DNA of 64,000 bases from assembly GCF_020880975.1 (NCBI RefSeq), contig NZ_JAJIWP010000001.1, positions 248,001 to 312,000 of the forward strand, given 5' to 3'. The translations under genes and the position numbers were made by a program. This document shows, piece by piece, positions 7,168-15,678 of this stretch. Within the stretch, counting starts at the first letter, position 1; each line of letters starts with the position of its first letter. The DNA comes from Mucilaginibacter sp. UR6-1. Lineage in GTDB: Bacteria > Bacteroidota > Bacteroidia > Sphingobacteriales > Sphingobacteriaceae. Under the pieces are notes generated by a model. It worked only from the letters and a program-made list of their open reading frames with translations. It searched no databases and was not told the origin of the DNA.

Positions 7168-9519
7168 ATGAAATACTTCTATTCCTTGTTCGCTATGCTT
7201 ACGTTAACCATCCATACAGTTTATTCTCAAACCCCGGCAGGGCGTTTAAGCGGTACTGTAACCGATGAAAAGGGCAATGCGGTAGCAGGTGTAGCGGTTA
7301 CCATTATACAAACCGGGCAGGGCACAGCTACCGGCGATAGGGGTGAGTTCGTTATAAATAAAGTAATAGCTGGTAATTACCATGTACGGGTAAGCGGCGT
7401 TGGCTTTAAACCACTGGTAGTTAAAACCAGCGTAAAACAAGCACAGCAGGTAACACTGGCTATATCTGTTGAGGCGGATGTTAACGCCTTGCAGGAGGTA
7501 AGCATCAACACAAAGCCTTATAACCCGGATAACCTGATCGATTTTCAGCGTACGCCCATGCCGGTAACGGTAATAACCCGTAAGCAAATTGACCAGATGG
7601 GCAGCCGCAGGCTGGATGAAGTGCTGAAAGAGCAAACCGGCCTGGCCATTGTGAGTGATATTGGTGCCGGGCCGCGCGCTGTAGGTTTACAGATGCAGGG
7701 TTTTGACAGTGGTTATACCATGATACTGATAGATGGCCAGCCCATGACAGGCCGTAACTCCGGGAATTTTGATCTGTCGCGCATTACGGTAGCTAACATT
7801 GAACGTATCGAGATCATCAAGGGGGCATCATCGTGCCTGTTTGGTAGCGAGGCAATGGCCGGCGCGGTAAACATTGTTACCCGTCAGCGTATATCACAAA
7901 GCCAGGGCATGGCATCAGTACGTTATGGGAGTTTTAACGTAGTGGATGCCAATCTGGAGGGCGAAACACCTTTTGCCGGTGGACGCGGCTCGGGCTACAT
8001 CGGAGCCAACTATTACCGTACCGATGGCTTTAATGCCAACCCTTATTTAACTGAGGGAAAGACGGTTTACCCGTACAGCAGCTTCACCTTACAGGGGCGT
8101 GGCCGGTACTCGCTGAGCGAAACTAACTCTTTGAATTTTACCGGGAGGTTCGCCTCTCGCGAATCAGTGAACGATAAGTCATTCGGTACCACGCCACAGC
8201 GTGATGCGTTGAGTGAGGATGACCTGAACGCATCGGCAGTGCTGAACAGCAACCTGAAAAGTGGCCTGCGCTTAAAAACGCAATATTACATTACCCGATA
8301 TTCTAACCGCCAAAACAATACCGACCTTACATCTACCCAAATTTTAACTGCGAACAATTTTACGCAGTACCTGCACCGTGGCGAGGTGCAGGTATCAAGG
8401 TCGTGGCATAATGCGTTTACGCTAACCGGTGGGGCGGGCACACAGTATGAAACCATGGACAATACGTTGTATGGTGGCAGCCGTAACCAGCAAAATAGCT
8501 TTGCCTACTCGCAGGGCGATTGGCGCCTTACCGACAGAACCAGCGTGGTGGGCGGGCTTCGGTTTGAGCATCATAACCGTTACGGCAGCAGCCTTACCCC
8601 AAGCCTGGGTATCGACCATAAAATAGGCAGCACATTAACGCTTAAAGCGGCCGTTGCATCAGGCTTTAAAACGCCGGATTTCAGGCAGTTGTATATGGTG
8701 TTCACCAACTTTGCCGGCGGTGGTTACACGGTTTTGGGTAACGAGGTACTTGCGCAGGAGTTGCAGCGCCTGCAGGATAATGGCGAAATTTCATCAGTAT
8801 CACCAAACGTACAGCGTGCCGGGCCTTTAAAGGCCGAACGGTCAATATCATATAGCGCAGGGTTTAATTATACCCCTTTAAAAGCGCTTAATTTTCAGGT
8901 AAACGGATTTTATAATGATGTAAACAATTTTATAAACTATGATCTGGTAGCTTCAAAAACCAATGGTCAGCAGGTTTACTCTTATTTCAATATCAAAAAG
9001 GTTACGCTTAAAGGCGTTGAGGTAAGTGGTAATTTCAATGCTTTTCGCGGCCTAACCATATCAGCGGGTTACCAATTGTTATATGCCAGGGATCAAGGTG
9101 TAATTGATTCGATAAAGGCAGGAGAGGGGCTTTATGCCACCGTCCACAATCCCGAAACGGCGACTGACAGGCGCTCAACCACGGCTGATTATTTTGGTTT
9201 GAACAACCGCTCACGGCATATGGCTAATGTAAGATTGGTTTATGAGTATGAGCCAAAAGGTGTCACCGGCACATTCAGGGTGAATTACCGTGGTAAATAT
9301 GGCTTTATGGAAGCTAACCGGAATAACGGTTTTTTGGACCCATATGATACTTATGTACCCGGCTACTTCCTGCTGAACGCGTCTGTACAAAAAAGCCTGA
9401 TGCAAAAGCATTTATCGGTACAGGTAATAGTTGACAACATTATGAATTATCGCCATGAGTATATGCCGGCCAATTCAGGCCGTACGGTATTGCTGGGTAT
9501 TAATTACCGCTTTTTTTAA
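7168..9519 (+). CDS. TonB-dependent haem receptor
   Basis: The 783-aa outer-membrane receptor starts at the ATG at 7168, which gives a proper signal peptide ending VYSQ. Residues about 24-110 form a carboxypeptidase-regulatory-like beta-sandwich (GRLSGTVTDEKGNAVAGVAV), common in Bacteroidota receptors. The plug has TPMPVTVITRKQIDQMGSRR and RIEIIKGASSCLFGSEAMAG, and the beta-barrel ends with an aromatic residue (NYRFF). Receptors of this type accept ligand from surface lipoproteins and import it with TonB energy. Two HmuY genes follow at once and a haem ABC system lies divergently, so haem is the likely cargo. It resembles HmuR-type receptors, but I cannot point to the His residues. Confidence 0.85.
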   Translation: MKYFYSLFAMLTLTIHTVYSQTPAGRLSGTVTDEKGNAVAGVAVTIIQTGQGTATGDRGEFVINKVIAGNYHVRVSGVGFKPLVVKTSVKQAQQVTLAISVEADVNALQEVSINTKPYNPDNLIDFQRTPMPVTVITRKQIDQMGSRRLDEVLKEQTGLAIVSDIGAGPRAVGLQMQGFDSGYTMILIDGQPMTGRNSGNFDLSRITVANIERIEIIKGASSCLFGSEAMAGAVNIVTRQRISQSQGMASVRYGSFNVVDANLEGETPFAGGRGSGYIGANYYRTDGFNANPYLTEGKTVYPYSSFTLQGRGRYSLSETNSLNFTGRFASRESVNDKSFGTTPQRDALSEDDLNASAVLNSNLKSGLRLKTQYYITRYSNRQNNTDLTSTQILTANNFTQYLHRGEVQVSRSWHNAFTLTGGAGTQYETMDNTLYGGSRNQQNSFAYSQGDWRLTDRTSVVGGLRFEHHNRYGSSLTPSLGIDHKIGSTLTLKAAVASGFKTPDFRQLYMVFTNFAGGGYTVLGNEVLAQELQRLQDNGEISSVSPNVQRAGPLKAERSISYSAGFNYTPLKALNFQVNGFYNDVNNFINYDLVASKTNGQQVYSYFNIKKVTLKGVEVSGNFNAFRGLTISAGYQLLYARDQGVIDSIKAGEGLYATVHNPETATDRRSTTADYFGLNNRSRHMANVRLVYEYEPKGVTGTFRVNYRGKYGFMEANRNNGFLDPYDTYVPGYFLLNASVQKSLMQKHLSVQVIVDNIMNYRHEYMPANSGRTVLLGINYRFF

Positions 9520-9529
9520 ATCAATGTGT

Positions 9530-10204
9530 ATGAAACTAAATCAACTTATAAAATTTAAAACGATGTTTTTGGGCTTGCTTGTGGTAATGGCAATGAGTGC
9601 CTGCACCAAGGAGGAAGTAAAGCCGGTACTGGCCGATGGTAAAAGCACCGTTGTTGCCGATTTGCCCGGCGATATAGGTAATACGGTAGGTAGCGGTAAG
9701 CCATTCACGCCGTTTTACTTCAGCCTGGCAACCAGTGCCAAGGTAGATAGCAGCGAGAAAAAAACCACCAAATGGGATATTGCCTTTGCCAAGGAGTACA
9801 ATTCCTATATATCCATTAATAACGGCAATAATGAGTTGAGCTTTGGCTTGGGCGGGCCGGGTAAGGGAGCGCTTATCGCTGTAAATCAAAATTATGATAA
9901 GCTGACCATCGCACCGTCTGACGAGGAATTCGCTAAGAATGGCATTACCGCCGCGGGTTGGGATAGTGGCAACGGTAACGGCTGGTATTTTTATGATTTA
10001 AACACACATATAGCTATACCGGTTAAAAACCGCACTTATGTGCTGCGTACCGCCGAGGGCAAGTTTGCCAAACTTGAACTGGTGAGCATGTACAAAGGGG
10101 CACCGGCTGTGGTTACAGACCTTACCTGGCCCTCGCCATATTTTACCTTCAGATATTACGTGCAGCAGGATGGCAGCCGTAACCTCTCAACTAAGGATCA
10201 ATAA
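9530..10204 (+). CDS. hmuY: HmuY-family haem-binding lipoprotein 1
   Basis: The 224-aa product starts at the ATG at 9530, just after the receptor stop; an ATG two codons earlier is an alternative. The signal ends with MSAC, a lipobox, so it is a lipoprotein. HmuY features are PFYFSLATSA, KWDIAFAKEYNSYISINNG, GWYFYD, TYVLRTAEGKFAKLELVSMY and FTFRYYV. It probably collects haem at the cell surface for the receptor encoded upstream. It is a paralogue of the next gene and of the divergent secreted copy. Confidence 0.85.
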   Translation: MKLNQLIKFKTMFLGLLVVMAMSACTKEEVKPVLADGKSTVVADLPGDIGNTVGSGKPFTPFYFSLATSAKVDSSEKKTTKWDIAFAKEYNSYISINNGNNELSFGLGGPGKGALIAVNQNYDKLTIAPSDEEFAKNGITAAGWDSGNGNGWYFYDLNTHIAIPVKNRTYVLRTAEGKFAKLELVSMYKGAPAVVTDLTWPSPYFTFRYYVQQDGSRNLSTKDQ

Positions 10205-10237
10205 TCTATTTACTTAACAAATACATATTTAAAAAAC

Positions 10238-10993
10238 ATGATGCGATCATTATTAAAAAGTTCAGGAAAGTGGTTTTTTATGCTGACAATGGTGAGCTTG
10301 CTGTTTACAGCATGTTCAAAAGATGACGATGTGGTGCCAGATGACGAAACCGGAACTGAAACACCTAATCCTAATGGTAATGTACCTTACTATAAAACAC
10401 AACGGGTTGAGAATTTTTTAGCACCTGTTGATGATACGCAGCCAACCACACCGCCGCCGATAGTTTATTTCAGTTTGGAAAACAAAGAGGAGGTTGCAGC
10501 CGAATTTAAAACCACTGCCCGTTGGGATATAAGCTTTGCCAGTTTGTATAACAGTTTCATTGGTTCAAACAACGGCAAGGATGAAAAGAATATGGGTTAT
10601 GGCGCCAATGGCGTTGGTGGTATTTTAATATTAAAACAACCTTTTGAGGAAGTGACCAGCGTACCTGCCGATGCGGAATTTTCAACCTCTGATAGTTACG
10701 GTACTGATGCATTAGGCGCATTTGGTGAAGGTACAGGCTGGTATCTGTATGATTTTGCCGGCACTATCCGCGGGGATGGCAGCGAGCAGAAAAAGCACGT
10801 AGCCTATGCCATGCCCGAATCGCGTACGCTGGTAGTGCGCACCGCATCAGGCGATTATGCTAAAATTAAGATGATAAGCTGTTATAAAGATGCCTTTACG
10901 CCCGACTTGTGGTTTAAAGATACCCCGCACATGTATTTCACTTTTGAATATGTGCTGGTACCTAAAGGCAGTACCAAATTCGAGATAAAATAA
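10238..10993 (+). CDS. hmuY: HmuY-family haem-binding lipoprotein 2
   Basis: This 251-aa lipoprotein (lipobox LFTAC near residue 26) has an acidic linker with DDDVVPDDE before the domain. HmuY blocks are IVYFSLENKEEV, RWDISFASLYNSFIGSNNG, GWYLYD, RTLVVRTASGDYAKIKMISC and YFTFEYVLV. The loop between GWYLYD and RTLVVRT is longer than in the neighbour, which may change haem binding or specificity. It follows HmuY 1 by 33 bp on the same strand and is probably cotranscribed. Confidence 0.85.
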   Translation: MMRSLLKSSGKWFFMLTMVSLLFTACSKDDDVVPDDETGTETPNPNGNVPYYKTQRVENFLAPVDDTQPTTPPPIVYFSLENKEEVAAEFKTTARWDISFASLYNSFIGSNNGKDEKNMGYGANGVGGILILKQPFEEVTSVPADAEFSTSDSYGTDALGAFGEGTGWYLYDFAGTIRGDGSEQKKHVAYAMPESRTLVVRTASGDYAKIKMISCYKDAFTPDLWFKDTPHMYFTFEYVLVPKGSTKFEIK

Positions 10994-11012
10994 CCGCCGC
11001 AGATAAACTGAA

Positions 11013-11966
11013 ATGAAACCGAAACTTATACAATTTTTATTACTGATAATAATGGCAGCGGGTATTGCATCGTGCACAAAAACGATGGATCTGCCTGGTT
11101 TGCCCCAAAACAAGATCACCTTATACAAAGTAGTGAACCTGCCCGATACGGTGATTTACGGCGCTATTGATAATGTTGAAAAAACGATAACGGTTTATGT
11201 GCCTTTTTACTACAACATGGCGGTTATTGATCCGGAGATCACCTTGTCCGAAGGGGCTAAGCTAAGCGAAAGGGCATTGCCCGTATCAGTAAACGCGCAG
11301 GATGTAAAGTATACGGTTACAGGCGCTGATGGTAGTACCAATACCTACGCGCTGAAAATAGTCAATCAATCCATATCATCACTTGAGGTTGACTGGTTAA
11401 CAACTGACGAACAAATTGCCAGCCCGGTTGGGGTATTGCCTAATATAGCAGGCAATTTTCAAAGCAGAAACGCGCAGGCGGTTAGTGTTGAACTTGCAAA
11501 ACAGGGATCGGGAGAGAAAGTGAGCCTGGTTATGGATGCAGCCGGATTAGAACCATCGGGTAACAGTTATACGCTGTTCAATCCACCTATACCTGCCACT
11601 ATCGATACCGGTTATTATGACGTTACTGTAAGTTTTGCCGGCCATAGTTCAAAAATCAGCAGGCCGGTGCACGTTGTATTTCAACAGCCTGATCTGTTAA
11701 TACCAAGCCGTGAGGTTAAGCAAGGCGGCGAGATAAGTTTTACTGCTTTTAATACCGTGTTTGTCGGCCTTAAATCGGCATCGGTTACTGTTAACGGGCT
11801 AACTTATCCGTTAAGCATAGTAAGTTTTGACAGGCTTAACATGACCCTTAAAACGCCCGACAATATGCCGGTTGGAGTTTACAACTATACAGCCACTTAC
11901 AATTTTGAGTTTGAAGGATGGCCGGCGGTAAGTAAAGTAGGCGCGTTAACGGTAACATCAAAATAA
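11013..11966 (+). CDS. Ig-like (DUF5018/IPT-type) surface lipoprotein
   Basis: The 317-aa lipoprotein has lipobox GIASC near residue 21. The first part, about residues 30-120, resembles the DUF5018-like beta-sandwich of Bacteroidota surface lipoproteins, with VYVPFYYNMAVIDPEITLSE and a closing GSTNTYALKIV. The second part (about 130-317) looks like IPT/TIG Ig-fold repeats, with TIDTGYYDVTVSFAGH and PVGVYNYTATYNF. No catalytic motif is seen. It is in the haem operon 19 bp after HmuY 2 and has a paralogue at 12768. A role as accessory haem-capture or receptor-partner lipoprotein is inference from position. Confidence 0.65.
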   Translation: MKPKLIQFLLLIIMAAGIASCTKTMDLPGLPQNKITLYKVVNLPDTVIYGAIDNVEKTITVYVPFYYNMAVIDPEITLSEGAKLSERALPVSVNAQDVKYTVTGADGSTNTYALKIVNQSISSLEVDWLTTDEQIASPVGVLPNIAGNFQSRNAQAVSVELAKQGSGEKVSLVMDAAGLEPSGNSYTLFNPPIPATIDTGYYDVTVSFAGHSSKISRPVHVVFQQPDLLIPSREVKQGGEISFTAFNTVFVGLKSASVTVNGLTYPLSIVSFDRLNMTLKTPDNMPVGVYNYTATYNFEFEGWPAVSKVGALTVTSK

Positions 11967-12060
11967 GGGGACATCTATACAACAATGGTTAATCCGCTTT
12001 AGCGTACGGAGAGCGACTAACATACATCACAATCTATTTACATTTTTAATTTAAAAACAA

Positions 12061-12681
12061 ATGAAAAACAAATTCCTAAGCACCGTAAGGTCAGTAACCG
12101 CAATTGCAGCCATCGCTATTGTTGCCGTGTCATGTAAAAAAGATGCCGCAGTGCCTGAGTCATCAGCATCAGCGCAATCAAACTTAACTACTAACGCGGT
12201 ACCAACAAGCGCCACGTATACCATTTATGGCCGTTATGCTAACCCGGCTTTAGGCCCTGCAGGTTACGGTACCATTTATGTTGACCTGGCCAATGGCGAT
12301 CAGGACAGCGTTGCAACCTTTACCGGTGTTGATGTGCATTTTACCAGCACTAACAACTCTGTTATCCAGGTGCCTTCAGGTTCTACACTAAAAACGTTAT
12401 ACAATACTTCTAAAACGTTAGCCACATTAAAAATCACTGATTTTACAGGCAGCGCGGTAACAAGTGTAGGCCGTAATACCTCAACAACAAGTACACCTAA
12501 CGGCTGGTATAACTATGCTGTACCGGGTGGTGTTACGCCAATTGCAGGTTACTTTATATTGGTTACACCAGCTTCAGGCAGTCCTTACGCTATCCAGGTA
12601 ACTGCCGCGGCAGGTGATGGTACTGCTACCAGCAACAGAGGTGTTTACACCATCAGAACAGGTGTTATAAACAACTCATAA
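12061..12681 (+). CDS. Lipoprotein, remote HmuY-like
   Basis: The 206-aa lipoprotein has lipobox AVSC near residue 25. It has no clear database-style motif, but the order of short blocks parallels HmuY: TIYVDLANG, then VDVHFTSTNNSVIQVPSG (the WDIAF...NNG position, with Trp replaced), then GWYNY, then YFILVTPASGSPYAIQVTAA (the RTASGDYAKI position), then VYTIRTG. It lies between the two Ig-like lipoproteins and is followed by a terminator. I judge it a diverged HmuY-like protein; an unrelated beta-sandwich lipoprotein is the alternative. Confidence 0.5.
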   Translation: MKNKFLSTVRSVTAIAAIAIVAVSCKKDAAVPESSASAQSNLTTNAVPTSATYTIYGRYANPALGPAGYGTIYVDLANGDQDSVATFTGVDVHFTSTNNSVIQVPSGSTLKTLYNTSKTLATLKITDFTGSAVTSVGRNTSTTSTPNGWYNYAVPGGVTPIAGYFILVTPASGSPYAIQVTAAAGDGTATSNRGVYTIRTGVINNS

Positions 12682-12696
12682 CAACCTGTTAAATAT

Positions 12697-12727
12697 AGCC
12701 GGGCCCGTAATGGGTCCGGCTGTTTTT
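12697..12727 (+). terminator. Rho-independent terminator after the third HmuY-like gene
   Basis: A 10-bp stem (agccgggccc, 12697-12706, with gggtccggct, 12712-12721; one G-U pair), a 5-nt loop and a T run (12721-12727). It lies 15 nt after the stop of the 12061 gene and 41 nt before the next start, so the last lipoprotein gene may have its own promoter or depend on readthrough. Confidence 0.8.
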
Positions 12728-12767
12728 AAACGTGCAGCGCACAAATAATACTGAAACTTTAAACAAA

Positions 12768-13709
12768 ATGACCCACGCTAAACGCCAAACTTTTATCAGC
12801 AAATTTTACGCATTCATCTTAATATTTATGGTGACAGCCGGCCTGTTATCCTGTAAAAAGGAATACCCTGCATTGCCATACAACGATATTGAACAATTTA
12901 CCATTAAGGATGCCGACGGTAACGATATTAAGGCATCGATTGATGGTAGCAGCATTATAGTTTATTATCCGCCTTTTCAAACCGTGCCCGATAAAATAAA
13001 GCCAGTAATAACAGTATCTGAAGGGGCAACGGTAACCCCGGCATCGGGCAGTGAGGTTGAATATAAGGACGGTACAGCCTTTGAGGTTAAAGCTGCAGAT
13101 GGCAGTACTAAAATCTACACATTAAAAGCTTATGTTAATCAGCCTACACCAACTTTTGAGGTTGGTGATTTGCGCATAGGTGATTATATTTCTATTCCGG
13201 CTGAATATTTATTACCCGACACTAATCAAACCAAGTTATATCTTATCAATACCCAAAACAACGAAATTCAGGTATCTGCATCAACATTTACTGAGTTTTC
13301 GGCCTCGCGCATTGTAGCGCCTTTGCCTGCAGTAATTGATACCGGTAATTACCGTGTACGTTTAATTACCGGCACCTATAATATAGTTAAGGGCCCTATA
13401 CATATAGACCGCCCCGGCCTTATGCTTGAACTTCCGCAGGAGACAGCTAAAAAGGGTGGTGACATCACCCTGGTTAATACCAACAATTCAATGAAATATT
13501 ACCGCGATGGTATTGCCACCAAAGCGCAGATATATTACGCCCGCAGAAATTTTGTTGAAGCCGATGTTATAAGCATAACTGATACAGAAATTAAATTAAG
13601 ACTGCCTGCTGATTTTCCGGGAAGTATTATCACCAATGTGGTATTAAAGGTAGAGGGTTTAGACTCAGTTGTTTCGCCATTAATGGGCAGCATTACAGTT
13701 ACTGATTAA
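12768..13709 (+). CDS. Ig-like (DUF5018/IPT-type) surface lipoprotein, paralogue of 11013
   Basis: From the ATG at 12768 the product is 313 aa with a signal and lipobox GLLSC. It has the same plan as the lipoprotein at 11013: a first beta-sandwich with IIVYYPPFQTVPDKIKPVIT and SEGATVTPASG, ending in DGSTKIYTLKAYV, then Ig-like parts with VIDTGNYRVRLITG and a final strand LMGSITVTD. The pairing of a HmuY-like gene with one of these occurs twice (10238/11013 and 12061/12768), suggesting a duplicated unit. No enzyme motif is seen. It would be anchored at the outer membrane. Confidence 0.62.
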   Translation: MTHAKRQTFISKFYAFILIFMVTAGLLSCKKEYPALPYNDIEQFTIKDADGNDIKASIDGSSIIVYYPPFQTVPDKIKPVITVSEGATVTPASGSEVEYKDGTAFEVKAADGSTKIYTLKAYVNQPTPTFEVGDLRIGDYISIPAEYLLPDTNQTKLYLINTQNNEIQVSASTFTEFSASRIVAPLPAVIDTGNYRVRLITGTYNIVKGPIHIDRPGLMLELPQETAKKGGDITLVNTNNSMKYYRDGIATKAQIYYARRNFVEADVISITDTEIKLRLPADFPGSIITNVVLKVEGLDSVVSPLMGSITVTD

Positions 13710-13766
13710 TACTTTAATTAATATACATACACAACCCCAAGTCACAAACTAAAAAAGATAAAAAGT

Positions 13767-13808
13767 CCTGCGGGCCTGTGCTTATTGTGTAGGCACGGGC
13801 GCGGCAGG
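13767..13808 (+). other. GC-rich hairpin between the haem lipoprotein genes and the AraC gene
   Basis: The arms cctgcgggcctgtgc (13767-13781) and gcacgggcgcggcagg (13793-13808) pair over about 14-15 bp with small internal irregularities, in an otherwise AT-rich gap. No T run follows, so it is not a standard terminator. It could be a leader structure or an attenuating element for the AraC gene, whose start is 16 nt downstream. Confidence 0.4.
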
Positions 13809-13823
13809 CACAAACGTTACTAA

Positions 13824-14807
13824 ATGCATATAAAATCAAAAATAGAAGGGTTTGAAGACTGGCTGTTTATTGAAGAACTGCCTGATACATTTAACGCGAA
13901 CACACCGCTGGCCGAAAAACGCATGACCATTAAGCGGCCGCCGGTGCAGGAGTTTTCCAACTACATGCTAAGTTCGGGCGGTATGTTTTTGATGCACGCC
14001 AAAATGCAGTTTGAGGAACAGGCCACCATACTTTTTGAAATAGAGGGCGAAACCATTAATTCGCAATTTATATTTTATGATAACGTACCGGTTACTGACG
14101 ATAGGGCCGGTAAAAAAACACGCGGAGGCGCTCGCCATAATATAAGGTATATACCGTCCCTATCGGGTAAGTACGATCTGATTAAAGGGGTTAGTTACAG
14201 TTACTTTTTGGTAGTGCTGTCCAAAGAGTATTATTTCCATCTTATTAATAAGGACTCCATTCTTCATGCTGATTTTGTGGAGGAGATCAAAAATGGCAAG
14301 TATACTTCCATATCGGCAAAAGATCTGCTGGTATCGCATGAGATGAGGCAGATGATCAGTGATATTGTGGAGTGCCGTAAAACGGGTGAGATAAAACGCC
14401 TTTTTACCGAAGCAAAAATACTTGAGCTGCTGATGCTGCAAATGGAACAGATACAAAACGATCAGTTAAATGAAACCAATACCTTTACACCTGCAGAACA
14501 GGAAAAGGTGGAGCATGCCCGCGATGTACTTGATGAACAGTTTGTTAACCCGCCGGTGCTGCCTGTGCTTTCGCGCCTGGTAGGTTTAAATGAGTTTAAG
14601 CTGAAGCGTGGTTTTAAAGCCTATTTTGGTACCACCATTTACGGTTATGTTACCCGCCTTAAAATGGAGCATGCCCGCCATTTGCTGATCGACAAAAAAC
14701 TTACCGTACGTGAGGTTACCTACGAGGTAGGTTTTAAACACCAATCGCACCTCTCCGAAGCCTTTAAAAAATACTACGGTATTTTACCCAGTGAGATAAA
14801 GCAATAA
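13824..14807 (+). CDS. AraC-family transcriptional regulator (PchR-like)
   Basis: The 327-aa protein has an N-terminal sensory region of about 220 residues without a clear cupin signature and a C-terminal AraC double helix-turn-helix (about 228-325). The C-terminal part contains LNEFKLKRGFKAYFGTTIYG and VGFKHQSHLSEAFKKYYGIL. The LNEFKLKRGFK form is typical of the PchR/YbtA branch that controls siderophore and haem uptake. Its place at the end of the haem locus on the same strand suggests that it regulates this locus, possibly sensing haem or a siderophore. The ligand is unknown. Confidence 0.82.
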   Translation: MHIKSKIEGFEDWLFIEELPDTFNANTPLAEKRMTIKRPPVQEFSNYMLSSGGMFLMHAKMQFEEQATILFEIEGETINSQFIFYDNVPVTDDRAGKKTRGGARHNIRYIPSLSGKYDLIKGVSYSYFLVVLSKEYYFHLINKDSILHADFVEEIKNGKYTSISAKDLLVSHEMRQMISDIVECRKTGEIKRLFTEAKILELLMLQMEQIQNDQLNETNTFTPAEQEKVEHARDVLDEQFVNPPVLPVLSRLVGLNEFKLKRGFKAYFGTTIYGYVTRLKMEHARHLLIDKKLTVREVTYEVGFKHQSHLSEAFKKYYGILPSEIKQ

Positions 14808-14816
14808 CAGGTTGTT

Positions 14817-15665
14817 TTAATGTGCCGCCTGCTTGCCGCCCAGCCATAACAGGCTGTTGATGATGAGCTGATCTTCAACGGTACTATCAAACGTATGCGA
14901 AAGCGTTTGGTTGGTGCCATGCTCGTAATCCATATCATTATGGCCCATATTAAAGTATATCATCTTATACCTGGTATTGGTCCATACCACCGGGTAATAG
15001 CCGCTGTGCCATATCTCCTCCGGCTTTGGCCCGGTACCCAGCGGAAAGCTGCATGTATCTATTGAGCAAAGTATGCGTATATCCTTATTCTGGCGCAGAT
15101 CCTTTTCCCAGCGGTACCACTCATTGGGTGCTGATCTGAACAGTACCGGCATACCTTTGGTTACAGGGTGGTTTCTGTCTTCAACTTTAATACTTGCTGA
15201 TGTTGGCCGCCACGTGTTGCTAACATAACTGCCCGAGCCTAAAAATTCATTATGGTACCAATCCCAGTTCTGCGGATAATCTGACGGGGTAAGGGCAAAT
15301 GCCGAAAAGTGGAAACCCATCCATCCGCCGCCATTGCGCATATAGGTTTCAAAAGCGTCGCGCTGTGCTTTTGTCTCCGGGCGTGTATCTAAAAAAACAA
15401 CTACTTTATATTTTGATAAAAATTTGGCGTTGAGTTTGTTCCAGTCGCTGGTAGCATCATAAGCAAAATGATTTTGTGCAGCTACCTGCGCAAACCATTT
15501 GTTGGCCTCATCAACAAAGCTAATGTGGGCCGCATCATTTTTAGCGGTGTAAAAAGCGATCACTCTGAAAGCTGGCTGTGTTTTTTGCGCAAAGCAGGCG
15601 GTGCTTATCAGCAATGTTATTACTACTAATATAAACCTGATAGTCCTGAAAATCTTAGTCATCAT
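14817..15665 (-). CDS. Secreted ThuA-like protein 2
   Basis: From the tandem ATGs at 15665/15662 the product is about 282 aa with a signal ending CFAQ. The body is a ThuA-like class I glutamine amidotransferase fold: FRVIAFYTAKNDAAHISFVD, then VVVFLDTRP, GGGWMGFHF, HPVTKGMP, ILCSIDT, PVVWTN and YFNMGHNDMDY. ThuA proteins are linked to trehalose use and to keto-sugar routes, but no catalytic activity is firmly tied to the secreted Bacteroidota forms. The gene starts 13 bp after the GH9 gene in the same operon. The longer upstream frame into the GH9 gene is overlap only. Confidence 0.75.
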   Translation of the reverse strand: MMTKIFRTIRFILVVITLLISTACFAQKTQPAFRVIAFYTAKNDAAHISFVDEANKWFAQVAAQNHFAYDATSDWNKLNAKFLSKYKVVVFLDTRPETKAQRDAFETYMRNGGGWMGFHFSAFALTPSDYPQNWDWYHNEFLGSGSYVSNTWRPTSASIKVEDRNHPVTKGMPVLFRSAPNEWYRWEKDLRQNKDIRILCSIDTCSFPLGTGPKPEEIWHSGYYPVVWTNTRYKMIYFNMGHNDMDYEHGTNQTLSHTFDSTVEDQLIINSLLWLGGKQAAH

Positions 15666-15678
15666 TATCAATAAATAT

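Noticed and set aside
8422..8626. Overlapping 65-aa ORFs on both strands inside the receptor gene
   Set aside because: Both are shadows of the TonB-dependent receptor frame, with no start context or motif.
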